Source: a candidate division TA06 bacterium (lineage in GTDB: Bacteria; Edwardsbacteria; AC1; EtOH8). Taken from it: a DNA stretch of 64,000 bases. Numbering within the stretch: the first letter of the stretch is position 1; each line of letters starts with the position of its first letter. Below, one piece after another: positions 1 through 8,231 of the stretch. The notes below the pieces were generated by a model. That model was not told the origin of the DNA. It ran no database searches and was given only the letters and a program-made list of their open reading frames with translations. The stretch is taken from positions 62,001-126,000 of the forward strand of contig JACRJI010000012.1 in assembly GCA_016235665.1 (NCBI GenBank). The letters run 5' to 3'. The position numbers and the translations under genes were made by a program.

Positions 1-365
1 CCCCGATAGTGGACTTGGAGCCGCTGGTCAGATCATGCGGCGTTAAGCATGTCCAAATGATAGATCCCCTGAACCTGAAGCAGACCGAGGCAGCCGTCAA
101 GGAGGCCATCAATAACCCCGGGGTCTCGGTGATCATCGCCAAGTCGCCCTGTATCCTGATCGAGAAGAAATTCCAGCCGGCATTGAGGGTCGATGAGACA
201 AAATGCGTGGGATGCAAGCTCTGCCTGAAGCTGGGATGCCCGGCCATCTCGTTCGACAAGCAAAAGAAGAAATCCCGGATAGATCCGCTGTACTGCATCG
301 GCTGCCAGGTCTGCGCGCAGCTTTGTCCCAAAGGGGCCATGGGCCGTGGCGAAGCAGTAAAGTAG
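1..365 (+). CDS. iorA: Indolepyruvate:ferredoxin oxidoreductase alpha subunit, 3' end
   Basis: C-terminal part of IorA; the 5' part lies before the window. The subunit oxidatively decarboxylates aryl-pyruvates to aryl-acetyl-CoA and passes electrons to ferredoxin in the cytoplasm. Visible are the tail of the thiamine-diphosphate-binding region and a ferredoxin-like domain with two 4Fe-4S motifs, CVGCKLCLKLGCP (C-x2-C-x2-C-x4-C, the spacing typical of IorA) and CIGCQVCAQLCP. The partner iorB follows at 840, separated by an inserted S23-type gene. The reading frame enters from the left edge; an in-frame GTG at 9 is not a true start. Confidence 0.93.
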   Translation, partial: PIVDLEPLVRSCGVKHVQMIDPLNLKQTEAAVKEAINNPGVSVIIAKSPCILIEKKFQPALRVDETKCVGCKLCLKLGCPAISFDKQKKKSRIDPLYCIGCQVCAQLCPKGAMGRGEAVK

Positions 366-416
366 GCCAGTAGTAGAGTAGACCAGTAGACAAGCAGGGA
401 TGAGAGGACCGTTGAG
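366..416 (+). repeat. AGTAG-rich left flank of the inserted S23 gene
   Basis: Low-complexity sequence with repeated agtag/gtaga motifs (about 369-392). It is roughly the reverse complement of the tactac/tattac-rich stretch at 783-826 on the other side of the small gene. The two flanks could base-pair in the transcript and loop out the gene, recalling the stem that carries S23 genes inside 23S rRNA intervening sequences. The pairing is imperfect and was judged by eye. Confidence 0.4.
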
Positions 417-776
417 ATGAATAAGTTTCGCGATCTTAAAGTGTATCAAAAAGGAATAAGGTTTTCGCATCATGTGTATGACCTTACCGCTTGTTTTCCC
501 AAGAGCGAGATATTTGGCTTAACCTCCCAGTTACGAAGGGCATCATACTCCATCGTGTTGAATATCGCCGAGGGGGCAGGAAGCGATTCCAACCGGGAGT
601 TCGCCAGATATCTGGAGCACAGCCAAAGATCAACCTTTGAAATGATGGCCGGAATGGATATTGCCAAGGAGATCGGGTATGTAACATCCAGCGACTACGA
701 TGCTTGCCAACAGGAACTAACAGAAATAAGCGTGATGTTGAAGGGATTGCAGCAAAGTCTAAAGAAAAGGCTGTAA
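417..776 (+). CDS. Four-helix bundle protein (23S rRNA IVS / S23 family)
   Basis: 119 residues, usual length for the family. It has the recognisable FRDLKVYQKG start, the helix-2 motif QLRRASYSIVLNIAEG and the YLEHSQRST helix, all typical of the four-helix bundle proteins first found in 23S rRNA intervening sequences. Their biochemical function is unknown. Here the gene sits between iorA and iorB, which are normally adjacent, so it looks like a small mobile insertion that has not broken either neighbour. The flanks are low-complexity and approximately inverted relative to each other. Confidence 0.9.
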   Translation: MNKFRDLKVYQKGIRFSHHVYDLTACFPKSEIFGLTSQLRRASYSIVLNIAEGAGSDSNREFARYLEHSQRSTFEMMAGMDIAKEIGYVTSSDYDACQQELTEISVMLKGLQQSLKKRL

Positions 777-839
777 TCGTCTTTACTACATTACTACTAT
801 ATTACAACTATATTACACTAATACTTACCAAGGAGAACA

Positions 840-1412
840 ATGGACACAGTAAATATACTTATCTGCGGAGTGGGCGGCCAGGGCGTGCTTTTGGCCGGGG
901 ACATCATAGCCGAGGCGGCCATCGCCGCCGGCTTCGACGCCAAGAAGAGCGAGGTTCACGGGATGGCCCAGCGGGGCGGAAGCGTGGTCAGCCACGTCAG
1001 GTACGGGGATAAGGTGAACTCCCCCCTGATCCAGCAGGGCCGGGCCGACGTCATCCTGTCGTTCGAGGAGATGGAGACCGCCCGTTACCTGGATTTCCTC
1101 AAACCCGGGGGGATAGCCGTCATCAACCAGCAGCAGGTGATGCCCATGACGGTGGCCACCGGGGCCGCCGAGTATCCGATGGACATCGTGGAGCAGATCA
1201 AGAAGCAGGGGGTGAAGGTGGTGGCCTGCCCCGGGGTGAAGCTGGCCGAGCAGGCCGGAAGCCCCAAGACCATCAACATCGTGTTGCTGGGCGCGCTGTC
1301 CAAGCACCTGGGCCTGCCGGCCGAAAAGTGGATCGAGACCATAATGGGCCGGGTGCCGCCCAAGACGGTGGAGATGAACAAGAAGGCCTTTGAGCTGGGG
1401 CAGAAGGGCTGA
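840..1412 (+). CDS. iorB: Indolepyruvate:ferredoxin oxidoreductase beta subunit
   Basis: 190 residues, normal full length for IorB, the gamma-type subunit of the 2-oxoacid:ferredoxin oxidoreductase superfamily. The N-terminal GVGGQGVLLAGDI loop and the KSEVHGMAQRGGSVVSHVR motif are diagnostic. It pairs with IorA to ferment or assimilate aromatic amino-acid keto acids. The start is supported by AAGGAGAACA just upstream. A GC-rich inverted repeat follows the stop. Confidence 0.95.
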   Translation: MDTVNILICGVGGQGVLLAGDIIAEAAIAAGFDAKKSEVHGMAQRGGSVVSHVRYGDKVNSPLIQQGRADVILSFEEMETARYLDFLKPGGIAVINQQQVMPMTVATGAAEYPMDIVEQIKKQGVKVVACPGVKLAEQAGSPKTINIVLLGALSKHLGLPAEKWIETIMGRVPPKTVEMNKKAFELGQKG

Positions 1413-1500
1413 CCGCCCCCTCGATCCCCCTCCCACAAGGAGGGGGAGGCAAACACCCCTTCCCCTGCGGGGAAGGGGCGGGGGTTAGGTCAGTGCATAT
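1413..1500. repeat. GC-rich palindromic intergenic repeat downstream of iorB
   Basis: Two adjacent hairpins: CCCCCTCCC...GGAGGGGGAGG at about 1424-1450, and CCCCTTCCCCTGCGGGGAAGGGG at about 1456-1480. This is a common style of dispersed palindrome in environmental genomes. It may terminate or stabilise the iorB transcript, although no long T-run follows. Confidence 0.5.
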
Positions 1501-1546
1501 TAGCGCCTAAAGGTCTTCTATGGCTTCTTGAAAGATAAGATAAAAC

Positions 1547-2314
1547 GTGACTGAAAATACTAGCCTCACGCCCTACGGGCAGATAGCTCCCATCTACGAC
1601 ATCCTGATGTCGGACGTGGACTACAAGTCATGGGCGCAATACATCCTGGAACTGTTGGAACGGGCCGGGGCCAAGCCCGGACAGAGCCTTTTGGACCTGG
1701 CCTGCGGCACCGGGGCCATGACCTTGCTTTTGGCCCAGGCCGGGTATCGAACCTCGGGAATGGACCTATCCCCGGAGATGCTTAAACTTGCAAGGCAAAA
1801 GGCGGCTGAGCAGAAACAGGAAATGGAATTCTTTCAGGGCGACCTAAGGAATTTCAAAACCGAAAGTAATTACAATGTAATTACCTGTTTTTTTGACAGC
1901 GTCAATTATCTTTTAACCCCGGAGGACGTGGCCGCCTGCTTTTCCTCGGTCCACCGGGCGCTGGAGCCGGGCGGAGCCTTCGTCTTTGACGTAAATACCA
2001 TCCACGCTCTCTCCCAGTTCTGGGGAAACAACACCGAGATGCGGGACGACAAAGGGGTGATCTCGGTCTGGAACAACCGGTACCTGCCGGCCTCCAATTC
2101 CTCGGAACTGACCCTGACCGCCTTCGTTCCCAGGGGCGAGCTTTACGAAAAGCTGGCCGAACAGCACACCGAGCGGGCTTATCCGCTGGAGGATCTGGTC
2201 CGGGCCCTGAAGGACTCGGGATTCCAGTCCATAGAGCATTTCAAGCAGAACAGCTTTGAGCCTCCGGTCGAAAACACCACCAGGGTCACGTTCCTGGCCG
2301 TCAAAGCAAGATAA
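1547..2314 (+). CDS. Class I SAM-dependent methyltransferase
   Basis: 255 residues with a Rossmann-type methyltransferase fold. Motif I is LLDLACGTGAMTLLLAQAG near residue 47, followed by GMDLSPEMLKLAR (acidic ribose-binding loop), and a post-motif FFDSVNYLLTPEDVAACF. The N-terminal YGQIAPIYDILMSDVDY matches stand-alone small-molecule methyltransferases of the YcgJ/UbiE-like class. The substrate cannot be told. The start is a GTG at 1547, with no strong ribosome-binding site visible. It is separate from the flanking operons. Confidence 0.88.
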   Translation: MTENTSLTPYGQIAPIYDILMSDVDYKSWAQYILELLERAGAKPGQSLLDLACGTGAMTLLLAQAGYRTSGMDLSPEMLKLARQKAAEQKQEMEFFQGDLRNFKTESNYNVITCFFDSVNYLLTPEDVAACFSSVHRALEPGGAFVFDVNTIHALSQFWGNNTEMRDDKGVISVWNNRYLPASNSSELTLTAFVPRGELYEKLAEQHTERAYPLEDLVRALKDSGFQSIEHFKQNSFEPPVENTTRVTFLAVKAR

Positions 2315-2351
2315 TCAACGCCAGGGAAGGGATGGGGAACCGTAATGGGAC

Positions 2352-2420
2352 GCGGATAAACGCAGATCATTATTATAAATATCAGCGCGAATCGATATCA
2401 ATCAGCGTATATCTGCGTTC
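2352..2420. repeat. CGCAGAT-type dispersed intergenic repeat
   Basis: The stretch has an ATAAACGCAGATCATTATT arm and an ATCAGCGTATATCTGCGTT arm, an imperfect palindrome. Sequences of the same style occur at 10773-10812 and 62937-63010. They fall only between genes and look like a dispersed repeat family of this genome. Confidence 0.5.
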
Positions 2421-2450
2421 AGGACTGCATTCACTTCCAAAAAGGCACAT

Positions 2451-3713
2451 ATGAAATTCATAGCCGACCTCCACATCCACTCCAAATTCAGCCGGGCCAC
2501 CAGCCGGGACATGGACCTGGAGCATATCTGCGAGTGGGCCAGATTCAAGGGCATCGAGCTGCTGGGCACCGGGGATTTCACCCATCCCGGCTGGCTGAAG
2601 GAACTGCGCTTTAAGCTTGAACCCAAGGGCGGCGGGATCTACCATTACCGGGGGGTCAATTTCGTCTTCTCGGCCGAGGTCTGCAGTATCTTCACCAAGG
2701 ACGACAGGGTGCGCAAGGTCCACACCCTTCTCTACGCCCCGTCGCTGGAGGCGGCAGAGGAGATCAACGCCCGGCTTAAGGTCCACGCCGACCTGGCCGG
2801 CGACGGCCGGCCCATAGTTCCGGTCTATGCCTCGCGCCTGGCCGAGATGGTCTTGGAAGCCTCCCCGGAGGCCATGGTCATCCCGGCCCATATCTGGACT
2901 CCCCATTTCTCGCTGTTCGGGGCCAACTCCGGCTTCGATTCGGTCGAGGATTGTTTTGAGGAGCAGACCCCCAACATCTTTGCGATGGAGACCGGGCTGT
3001 CCTCGGACCCGGCCATGAACTGGAGGCTGTCCGCCCTGGACAAGTATTCCCTGATCTCCTGCTCCGACGCCCACAGTCCGTCCCGCTTGGGCCGCGAGGC
3101 CTGCGTCTTCGACTGCCAGATGGACTACGCCGCCATCCGCCGGGTCTTGAAGGACAAGGATAAAACCCGCTTTTTGCAGACTTTGGAATATTTCCCCCAG
3201 GAGGGCAAGTACCATTACGACGGCCACCGGGCCTGCAATTTAAGGCTTTCACCAGCCGAGGCCAAAAAACACAAGGGGCTTTGCCCGGTCTGCGGCAAGA
3301 AGATCACCATCGGCGTGCTGCACCGGGTGGAGGACCTGTCCGACCGGCCCCGGGACTACGTGCCGGAGAATTCCATTCCCTTCAAAGCGCTGGTTCCGCT
3401 GGAGGAGATCCTGAGCCTGGCCCTCAAGGTCGGCACCGGCACCCAGCGGGTGAACCAGGAATACCACAAGCTGATCTCGCATTTCGGCAGCGAGTTCAAC
3501 GTTCTTTTGGACGCCCCGACCGGGGAGCTGACCAGGGTAACATCTCTTTCGGTGGCCGAATCGATCTTGAAAATGCGGGCGGGGAAGGTTCACATCCTGC
3601 CAGGATACGACGGGGAGTACGGGACGATAAGTTTTGATGAGGGCAAAACCGAAAAGAAAGAGGAAGAGAAACCTGCCAGGGGGAAGACAAAGAAACAGAT
3701 GGAGATGTTCTGA
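2451..3713 (+). CDS. Endonuclease Q-like PHP-domain nuclease
   Basis: 420 residues. The PHP metal-binding motifs are all present: DLHIHS (H8, H10), GDFTHP (D42, H45), SAEV (E76), H91, PAHIWTP (H147) and SCSDAHSP (D206, H208). A zinc-ribbon-like insertion uses H259, C262, C278 and C281. This order matches EndoQ, which nicks DNA 5' of deaminated bases such as uracil and hypoxanthine. The family was first described in archaea and is patchy in bacteria. The tail is Lys/Glu-rich and disordered-looking, and may hold a clamp-interaction motif (KKQMEMF). A HAD gene follows. Confidence 0.88.
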   Translation: MKFIADLHIHSKFSRATSRDMDLEHICEWARFKGIELLGTGDFTHPGWLKELRFKLEPKGGGIYHYRGVNFVFSAEVCSIFTKDDRVRKVHTLLYAPSLEAAEEINARLKVHADLAGDGRPIVPVYASRLAEMVLEASPEAMVIPAHIWTPHFSLFGANSGFDSVEDCFEEQTPNIFAMETGLSSDPAMNWRLSALDKYSLISCSDAHSPSRLGREACVFDCQMDYAAIRRVLKDKDKTRFLQTLEYFPQEGKYHYDGHRACNLRLSPAEAKKHKGLCPVCGKKITIGVLHRVEDLSDRPRDYVPENSIPFKALVPLEEILSLALKVGTGTQRVNQEYHKLISHFGSEFNVLLDAPTGELTRVTSLSVAESILKMRAGKVHILPGYDGEYGTISFDEGKTEKKEEEKPARGKTKKQMEMF

Positions 3714-3744
3714 AAACAACCCTTCGACAACGCTAAGGGCAAGA

Positions 3745-4563
3745 ATGCAAATATCAAAAATAAAAAAAACCGATAGTAACTGGGTTTTTTTCGACATAGG
3801 CAACGTCATCTTTTACGACCTACCGCTGTTGGCCGGCATTTGGCGCCACTTCTACCTGACCCTGAAAGAGGCCGGATGGAAGCCGTCTTTTGAACAGGTG
3901 ATGGAATTCCGGGAGCAGATACTGCTTTCGCACCCCCCAGAGGACAACCCCCGCAGGCTTATCGCCCGGCAGCAGGCCGCCCACATACCGGAAGAGGTTC
4001 AACGTAAAGCAGTGGACGACTGGCACCACCTGTATCCCGGAGCCAACCACCCGCTTCCCGGCATCGCCAAGGTCATAGAACAGTTGCGCGGTTCCTACCG
4101 GCTGGGCATCATCGCCAACCAGCCGGGCCTGGCCCTGGACGAGCTGGAGAAGCACGATATCAGGCACCTGTTCGACCATATCATCATCAGCGACCTGGTG
4201 GGTTACCACAAGCCTGATGTCAGGATATTCCAGGAGGCGCTGAGGCAGACCGGGGCCGAGCCAAAAACATCAATCATGGTGGGCGACCGGATCGACAACG
4301 ACATCCGTCCGGCCAAAACGCTGGGGATGAAGACGGTCTGGCTGGACCAGGATTTCAGGACCATGTCCTATGAACCCAAAGACGATTACGAGAGGCGGTA
4401 CATCCAGAGTTACCTCAAGATCACCGGGATAGATCAGGGTATCAAAGGCCCGCAGGACCGTCCGGATGAGATCATCCAGACCATAGACCAATTGCCGGCG
4501 GCCTTGAGCCGGATCGGCGCAGGGATAAAGGCAAATGACAGCTTAACCGTTTCAGAGAAATAG
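3745..4563 (+). CDS. HAD-superfamily hydrolase (haloacid dehalogenase-like)
   Basis: 272 residues from the chosen ATG at 3745; the longer frame from 3634 would overlap the EndoQ gene by 80 bases and adds only basic low-complexity residues. HAD motif I is FFDIGNVI (nucleophile Asp), motif II is IIANQPG, motif III is the Lys of YHKPDVRIF, and motif IV is VGDRIDNDI, with an alpha-helical cap between motifs I and II. A phosphatase or dehalogenase role on a small molecule is expected; the substrate is unknown. Confidence 0.85.
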   Translation: MQISKIKKTDSNWVFFDIGNVIFYDLPLLAGIWRHFYLTLKEAGWKPSFEQVMEFREQILLSHPPEDNPRRLIARQQAAHIPEEVQRKAVDDWHHLYPGANHPLPGIAKVIEQLRGSYRLGIIANQPGLALDELEKHDIRHLFDHIIISDLVGYHKPDVRIFQEALRQTGAEPKTSIMVGDRIDNDIRPAKTLGMKTVWLDQDFRTMSYEPKDDYERRYIQSYLKITGIDQGIKGPQDRPDEIIQTIDQLPAALSRIGAGIKANDSLTVSEK

Positions 4564-4585
4564 AGTCGACTATTAATGATGAATA

Positions 4586-4662
4586 TTCTTTTGACAGGAT
4601 TTACAGGATTCTTTTTTTGTTAAGGTAAGCGTTAATCCTGTTAAATCATGTTAATCCGCTTA
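4586..4662. repeat. ACAGGATT-type palindromic intergenic repeat
   Basis: TTGACAGGATTTACAGGATT is mirrored by AATCCTGTTAAATCATGTT after a T-rich loop, giving an imperfect inverted repeat. This motif is widespread in intergenic regions of environmental bacteria and is not coding. Confidence 0.5.
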
Positions 4663-4669
4663 CGATTCA

Positions 4670-4849
4670 ATGCCGGACTTCTTCAAGCGCCAACCGCTTA
4701 GGCTATTATTTTTACTGCCTCGTGCGCCTTCCGCTTTCGCTTTTAATATTAGCACCCTCGAGTGCCATAGCTTTAGCGGAGGCACTAGCTACAGCGGTGG
4801 CGCAAGCTTCAGCGGAGGCGCTCCTTTCTGCCCCGGTAATGCATGTTAG
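4670..4849 (+). CDS. Possible 59-residue secreted Gly/Ser-repeat peptide
   Basis: An ATG frame not previously called because it is just under 60 residues. It has a basic start (KRQPLR), a hydrophobic run LLFLLPRAPSAFAF that could be a signal sequence, and then three 18-bp units (4766-4783, 4784-4801, 4802-4819) encoding HSFSGG, TSYSGG and ASFSGG, ending APFCPGNAC. No clear ribosome-binding site is seen, so it may equally be a non-coding minisatellite. The reading-frame-preserving repeat and the wobble changes between units are the only support for coding. Confidence 0.25.
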   Translation: MPDFFKRQPLRLLFLLPRAPSAFAFNISTLECHSFSGGTSYSGGASFSGGAPFCPGNAC

Positions 4850-4878
4850 TCCATTAATTCATTTGCGGAGACGAAGAC

Positions 4879-5373
4879 ATGAAAAGGATCTGGGCTCCCT
4901 GGAGGATGAAGTACATCAGCGGCCAAAGCCAAAAGGATGAGCCGGGCTGCATCTTCTGCCTGAAGCCCAAACAGAAGAAGGATCAGGCAAATTTCATCCT
5001 GCACCGGGGCAAAAAGGCCTTTGTGATGATGAACCTTTATCCCTATACCAATGGGCACCTGATGATCGCGCCCTACCGGCATGCCGGCGACTTCACCAAA
5101 CTAAGCGAGGCCGAACTGCTGGAGATGATGAAACTGTCACAGCTCTGCCAGAAGATCATGATAAAGACCATGCGGCCGGAAGGCTTTAACCTGGGCTTTA
5201 ACCTGGGGAGGACGGCCGGGGCCGGAATCGCAGACCATGTCCACCTGCACTTAGTGCCGCGCTGGAACGGGGACACCAATTTTATGCCGGTGATCTCGGG
5301 AACCAAGATCATCTCCGAGGGGCTGGAGGAGACCTATGCCAAGCTGGCCGATGCTATAAAGAAGGTGAAATGA
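4879..5373 (+). CDS. HIT family hydrolase (Ap4A-type)
   Basis: 164 residues. The histidine triad is ADHVHLHLVPRW with H120, H122 and H124, and an upstream zinc-type CIFC pair (C24, C27) occurs where HIT proteins of this class bind metal. The WAPWRMKYI N-terminus is typical of the bacterial Ap4A hydrolase/phosphorylase-like branch, which cleaves dinucleoside polyphosphates. It overlaps the next gene by four bases (ATGA), so the HIT gene, the lipoprotein and mnmA are likely cotranscribed. Confidence 0.9.
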   Translation: MKRIWAPWRMKYISGQSQKDEPGCIFCLKPKQKKDQANFILHRGKKAFVMMNLYPYTNGHLMIAPYRHAGDFTKLSEAELLEMMKLSQLCQKIMIKTMRPEGFNLGFNLGRTAGAGIADHVHLHLVPRWNGDTNFMPVISGTKIISEGLEETYAKLADAIKKVK

Positions 5374-5801
5374 AAGAACTGAAGTATCTCTTATTGCTAT
5401 TGCCGTTCCTCTTGGCCGGGTGCCGGGAGCAGCCCCGGTGGATGAAGGCCCTTCAAACCGGGGACAGATCAATGGTATCCTACCATCAGCCTGCCGCTCA
5501 GTTTTCACCGGTCAAACCGGACAAAGAGCAATCCCGGCTGATCGAACAGGCACAAAAACATTTTGCCGGACATCCAGGAATGCTGGCCGAGATCGCTTCC
5601 GGGCTTAAACGCCGGGAGAGGGAGATCATAGACGATCCGGAGACGGGAGCAGTGCTGGCCGACGGCCAGGGAAACCTGGCCATAACATATTTCGGCCGGT
5701 ATGAAAGCCCCCAGATCATGGCAGGGGTGAAGGTCCTCCTGGTCTTCGACCAGAACCGCGACCTGTCAAAAATATTCGTCTACGAAGTACCTTTGGAATG
5801 A
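5370..5801 (+). CDS. Small lipoprotein of unknown function
   Basis: 143 residues. It has the signal peptide LKYLLLLLPFLLAGC with a lipobox LAGC, so it is predicted to be lipidated at Cys18 and membrane-anchored. The rest is soluble and has no domain I recognise; a short segment (LADGQGNLAITYFGRYESP) looks like a beta-rich fold. It overlaps the HIT gene and mnmA by four bases on each side, a translationally coupled arrangement. Confidence 0.75.
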   Translation: MKELKYLLLLLPFLLAGCREQPRWMKALQTGDRSMVSYHQPAAQFSPVKPDKEQSRLIEQAQKHFAGHPGMLAEIASGLKRREREIIDDPETGAVLADGQGNLAITYFGRYESPQIMAGVKVLLVFDQNRDLSKIFVYEVPLE

Positions 5802-6862
5802 GGACGTCAAAGAAAAAGACGGTGGCGGTGGCCATGTCCGGCGGGGTGGACAGCAGCCTGGCCGCGGCCCTGCTGGCAAAGAAGGGGTACCGGGTGATAG
5901 GCCTGACCATGCGCCTGTTCTGCTATGAGGGAATAGACAATGAAAAGAACTGCTGTTCACTGAAGTCGATCGAGGCCGCCAGGCAGGCTGCCCAGCGTTT
6001 CGGCTTCCACCATTACGTGGTGGACTGCGAACAGGAATTCAAGTCTTCGGTCATCGACTATTTCATTGAACAATACCGGCAGGGCCGGACCCCCAACCCC
6101 TGCGTGGCCTGCAACCAGAATATCAAATTCGGTCTGCTGCTGAACAAGGCCAAAGGTCTGGGCTGCGATCTGATGGCCACCGGGCATTACGCCAGGATCA
6201 AGACCATCAAGGGACAACCGGTGCTGGCCCGGGGAAAGGACGCCAAAAAGGACCAGTCATATTTCCTATGGACACTCAGTAGAAAGCAATTAGGTTCGGT
6301 CATCTTTCCCCTGGGCGGGCTGGACAAGCAGAATGTCCGGGAGCTGGCCGAGGGCTACGGCCTGGAATCGGCCAAGCGGCCTGAGAGCCAGGAGATCTGC
6401 TTCATTCCCGAGGGGAAATACTCCGAATTCATGAAAAAGGCGATCGGCTCGAAGCCGGGTCCGATAGTCAACCAGCTGGGCCTGGTGCTGGGCCAGCACC
6501 AGGGCATAGCCAATTACACCATCGGCCAGCGGGGCGGGCTGGGCATAGCTTTGGGAAAGCCCCAGTATGTCGTTTCAATAGACGCAGCTTTGAACAAGAT
6601 CACAGTAGGTGATGACAAAGAACTGATGACCGGCAGGCTTTTGGCTTCTGATGTAAACTGGATCGTTGAAAGACCCAAGAAGGCGGTCACGGCGCTGGTC
6701 AAGATCAGGCACCAGCACGCGGGAGCAGATGCAGAGATCAAAGCTCTTGACGGCCAGCGGGCGGAAGTGGTGTTCAAAAACCCGCAGAGGGCGGTGACGC
6801 CGGGGCAGTCGGTGGTGTTCTACAAAGGGGAATTGGTGCTGGGCGGGGGAGTAATTGTTTGA
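5798..6862 (+). CDS. mnmA: tRNA-specific 2-thiouridylase MnmA
   Basis: 354 residues, full length. The ATP-pyrophosphatase loop AMSGGVDSS lies at residues 12-20. The active-site cysteines are C103 in NPCVACNQ and C199 in SQEICFI, matching the pair used for persulfide formation. An extra C100 is present. The enzyme thiolates U34 of Lys, Glu and Gln tRNAs. The start overlaps the upstream lipoprotein by ATGA; an internal GTG at 5821 is possible but less likely. Confidence 0.97.
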   Translation: MRTSKKKTVAVAMSGGVDSSLAAALLAKKGYRVIGLTMRLFCYEGIDNEKNCCSLKSIEAARQAAQRFGFHHYVVDCEQEFKSSVIDYFIEQYRQGRTPNPCVACNQNIKFGLLLNKAKGLGCDLMATGHYARIKTIKGQPVLARGKDAKKDQSYFLWTLSRKQLGSVIFPLGGLDKQNVRELAEGYGLESAKRPESQEICFIPEGKYSEFMKKAIGSKPGPIVNQLGLVLGQHQGIANYTIGQRGGLGIALGKPQYVVSIDAALNKITVGDDKELMTGRLLASDVNWIVERPKKAVTALVKIRHQHAGADAEIKALDGQRAEVVFKNPQRAVTPGQSVVFYKGELVLGGGVIV

Positions 6863-6897
6863 ACGGGGAATTACCTGAATACTGAAAGGATATAGAT

Positions 6898-8202
6898 ATG
6901 CATATCAACAAATTGCGTGATCATCAATTCAATAACGATAAAACCATTAAGTTTCTGGAAGAAAAGTTAAATGATGGCAATTCTGCTATCCATAAACTGA
7001 GAGTTAGTTGTGTTGCGATAAGGGATGGTGAAAATTGGAGAAATGCTTTGCTATTATTCAGGTTTTTACTGGAAGGTGATAGACAAATTGAAGAAAGAGA
7101 AGTCTTTTATGATGATATACGATTTCATGAGTTTTATACGACTCCAAAACATATATTTGCATTCATTGAACAAATGAGGCAAGGCTCTATCGAACTTAAT
7201 GGACAACGTATTCTTCTTGGTAGTGCAAATGAATTTTATAATAGAGTATTTATTCAAAAAGAGAATGAATATTCGAAACATCAAGGCAATTTTATTAGTG
7301 CCTCAAATAGGAACCAGGTAAGCATACCATATGATGTTTTAATAGCGCATAATAAACCATATTATAAAAACATATACCATGCTATAGAGAATAAAATTGG
7401 CATAAAGTTAAATAACAGCGATGCCAGATTGTTTACAACACATATTTTTATACCAGAAGATAAGGCTGAAATATTTATTGAAGCATACGAGGAAGAAAAC
7501 AATAAACTTCTATTAACAATTAAAAGAAGAACGGAGGAAGCTTTTTTTATTCGTGGCGTGTATGAAGTAAATGGAGATTATCGTGAAATAGAAGAGGCTA
7601 CAAAAGATAATAATATTGACATTGAATTTGGTGAAGATAGGTTGGAAAATATTAGAGATTTTGAAGTATTTATGTTAGATATTAACGATAATATCATTGA
7701 CCATATTTATGCTGATTTACTTATAACTAAGCAATATTCATCTATTGAGGAGCTGCTTGCCGTAGGTGAAGGAGAAACAGTAGAGTATAAAATGTACATC
7801 AGGATAAAGGAAACAGATAAACTGCAGGATATTTATAAAACAACAATAGCTTTTGCCAACAGTTCTGGTGGTAACATATTGATAGGTATCAATGATTATG
7901 TTGATCCAGTAGGGATTGACAAAGGCATTACAAGCGATCCAGATATAACTGATCCTGGTATTGAGGCTAAATGCGATAAATACATAATACTTCTTAAAAA
8001 ATATATTTCTGACAATATAAATGACTCTATACAGATAGAGTCTGACAAAATAAATTACAAGGGCATATGGTTAATTCATTTATTTATACATAAAGGGCTT
8101 AATACACCTTATGCAGATAAATCAAATAATATATGGATAAGGAAAGGATCTAGTAATAAGAAAGCTGATCCTAAAATGGATTTAAAGAACCTAGTTAAAT
8201 AA
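6898..8202 (+). CDS. AlbA_2 (Schlafen-type) domain protein, imported gene
   Basis: 434 residues. The C-terminal part (about 290-410) is an AlbA_2/Schlafen-like putative nucleic-acid- or ATP-binding domain: VGEGETVEYKMYI, then TTIAFANSSGGNILIGINDYVDPVGID. The first 280 residues match nothing I recognise. The gene is clearly AT-rich and codon-biased to A/T, in sharp contrast with mnmA before and the AsmA gene after, so it is probably a recent import. AlbA_2 proteins are frequent in defence islands. It stands alone here. Confidence 0.75.
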   Translation: MHINKLRDHQFNNDKTIKFLEEKLNDGNSAIHKLRVSCVAIRDGENWRNALLLFRFLLEGDRQIEEREVFYDDIRFHEFYTTPKHIFAFIEQMRQGSIELNGQRILLGSANEFYNRVFIQKENEYSKHQGNFISASNRNQVSIPYDVLIAHNKPYYKNIYHAIENKIGIKLNNSDARLFTTHIFIPEDKAEIFIEAYEEENNKLLLTIKRRTEEAFFIRGVYEVNGDYREIEEATKDNNIDIEFGEDRLENIRDFEVFMLDINDNIIDHIYADLLITKQYSSIEELLAVGEGETVEYKMYIRIKETDKLQDIYKTTIAFANSSGGNILIGINDYVDPVGIDKGITSDPDITDPGIEAKCDKYIILLKKYISDNINDSIQIESDKINYKGIWLIHLFIHKGLNTPYADKSNNIWIRKGSSNKKADPKMDLKNLVK

Positions 8203-8231
8203 TAGTTATATTATAATACGGAGGTCGTAAA

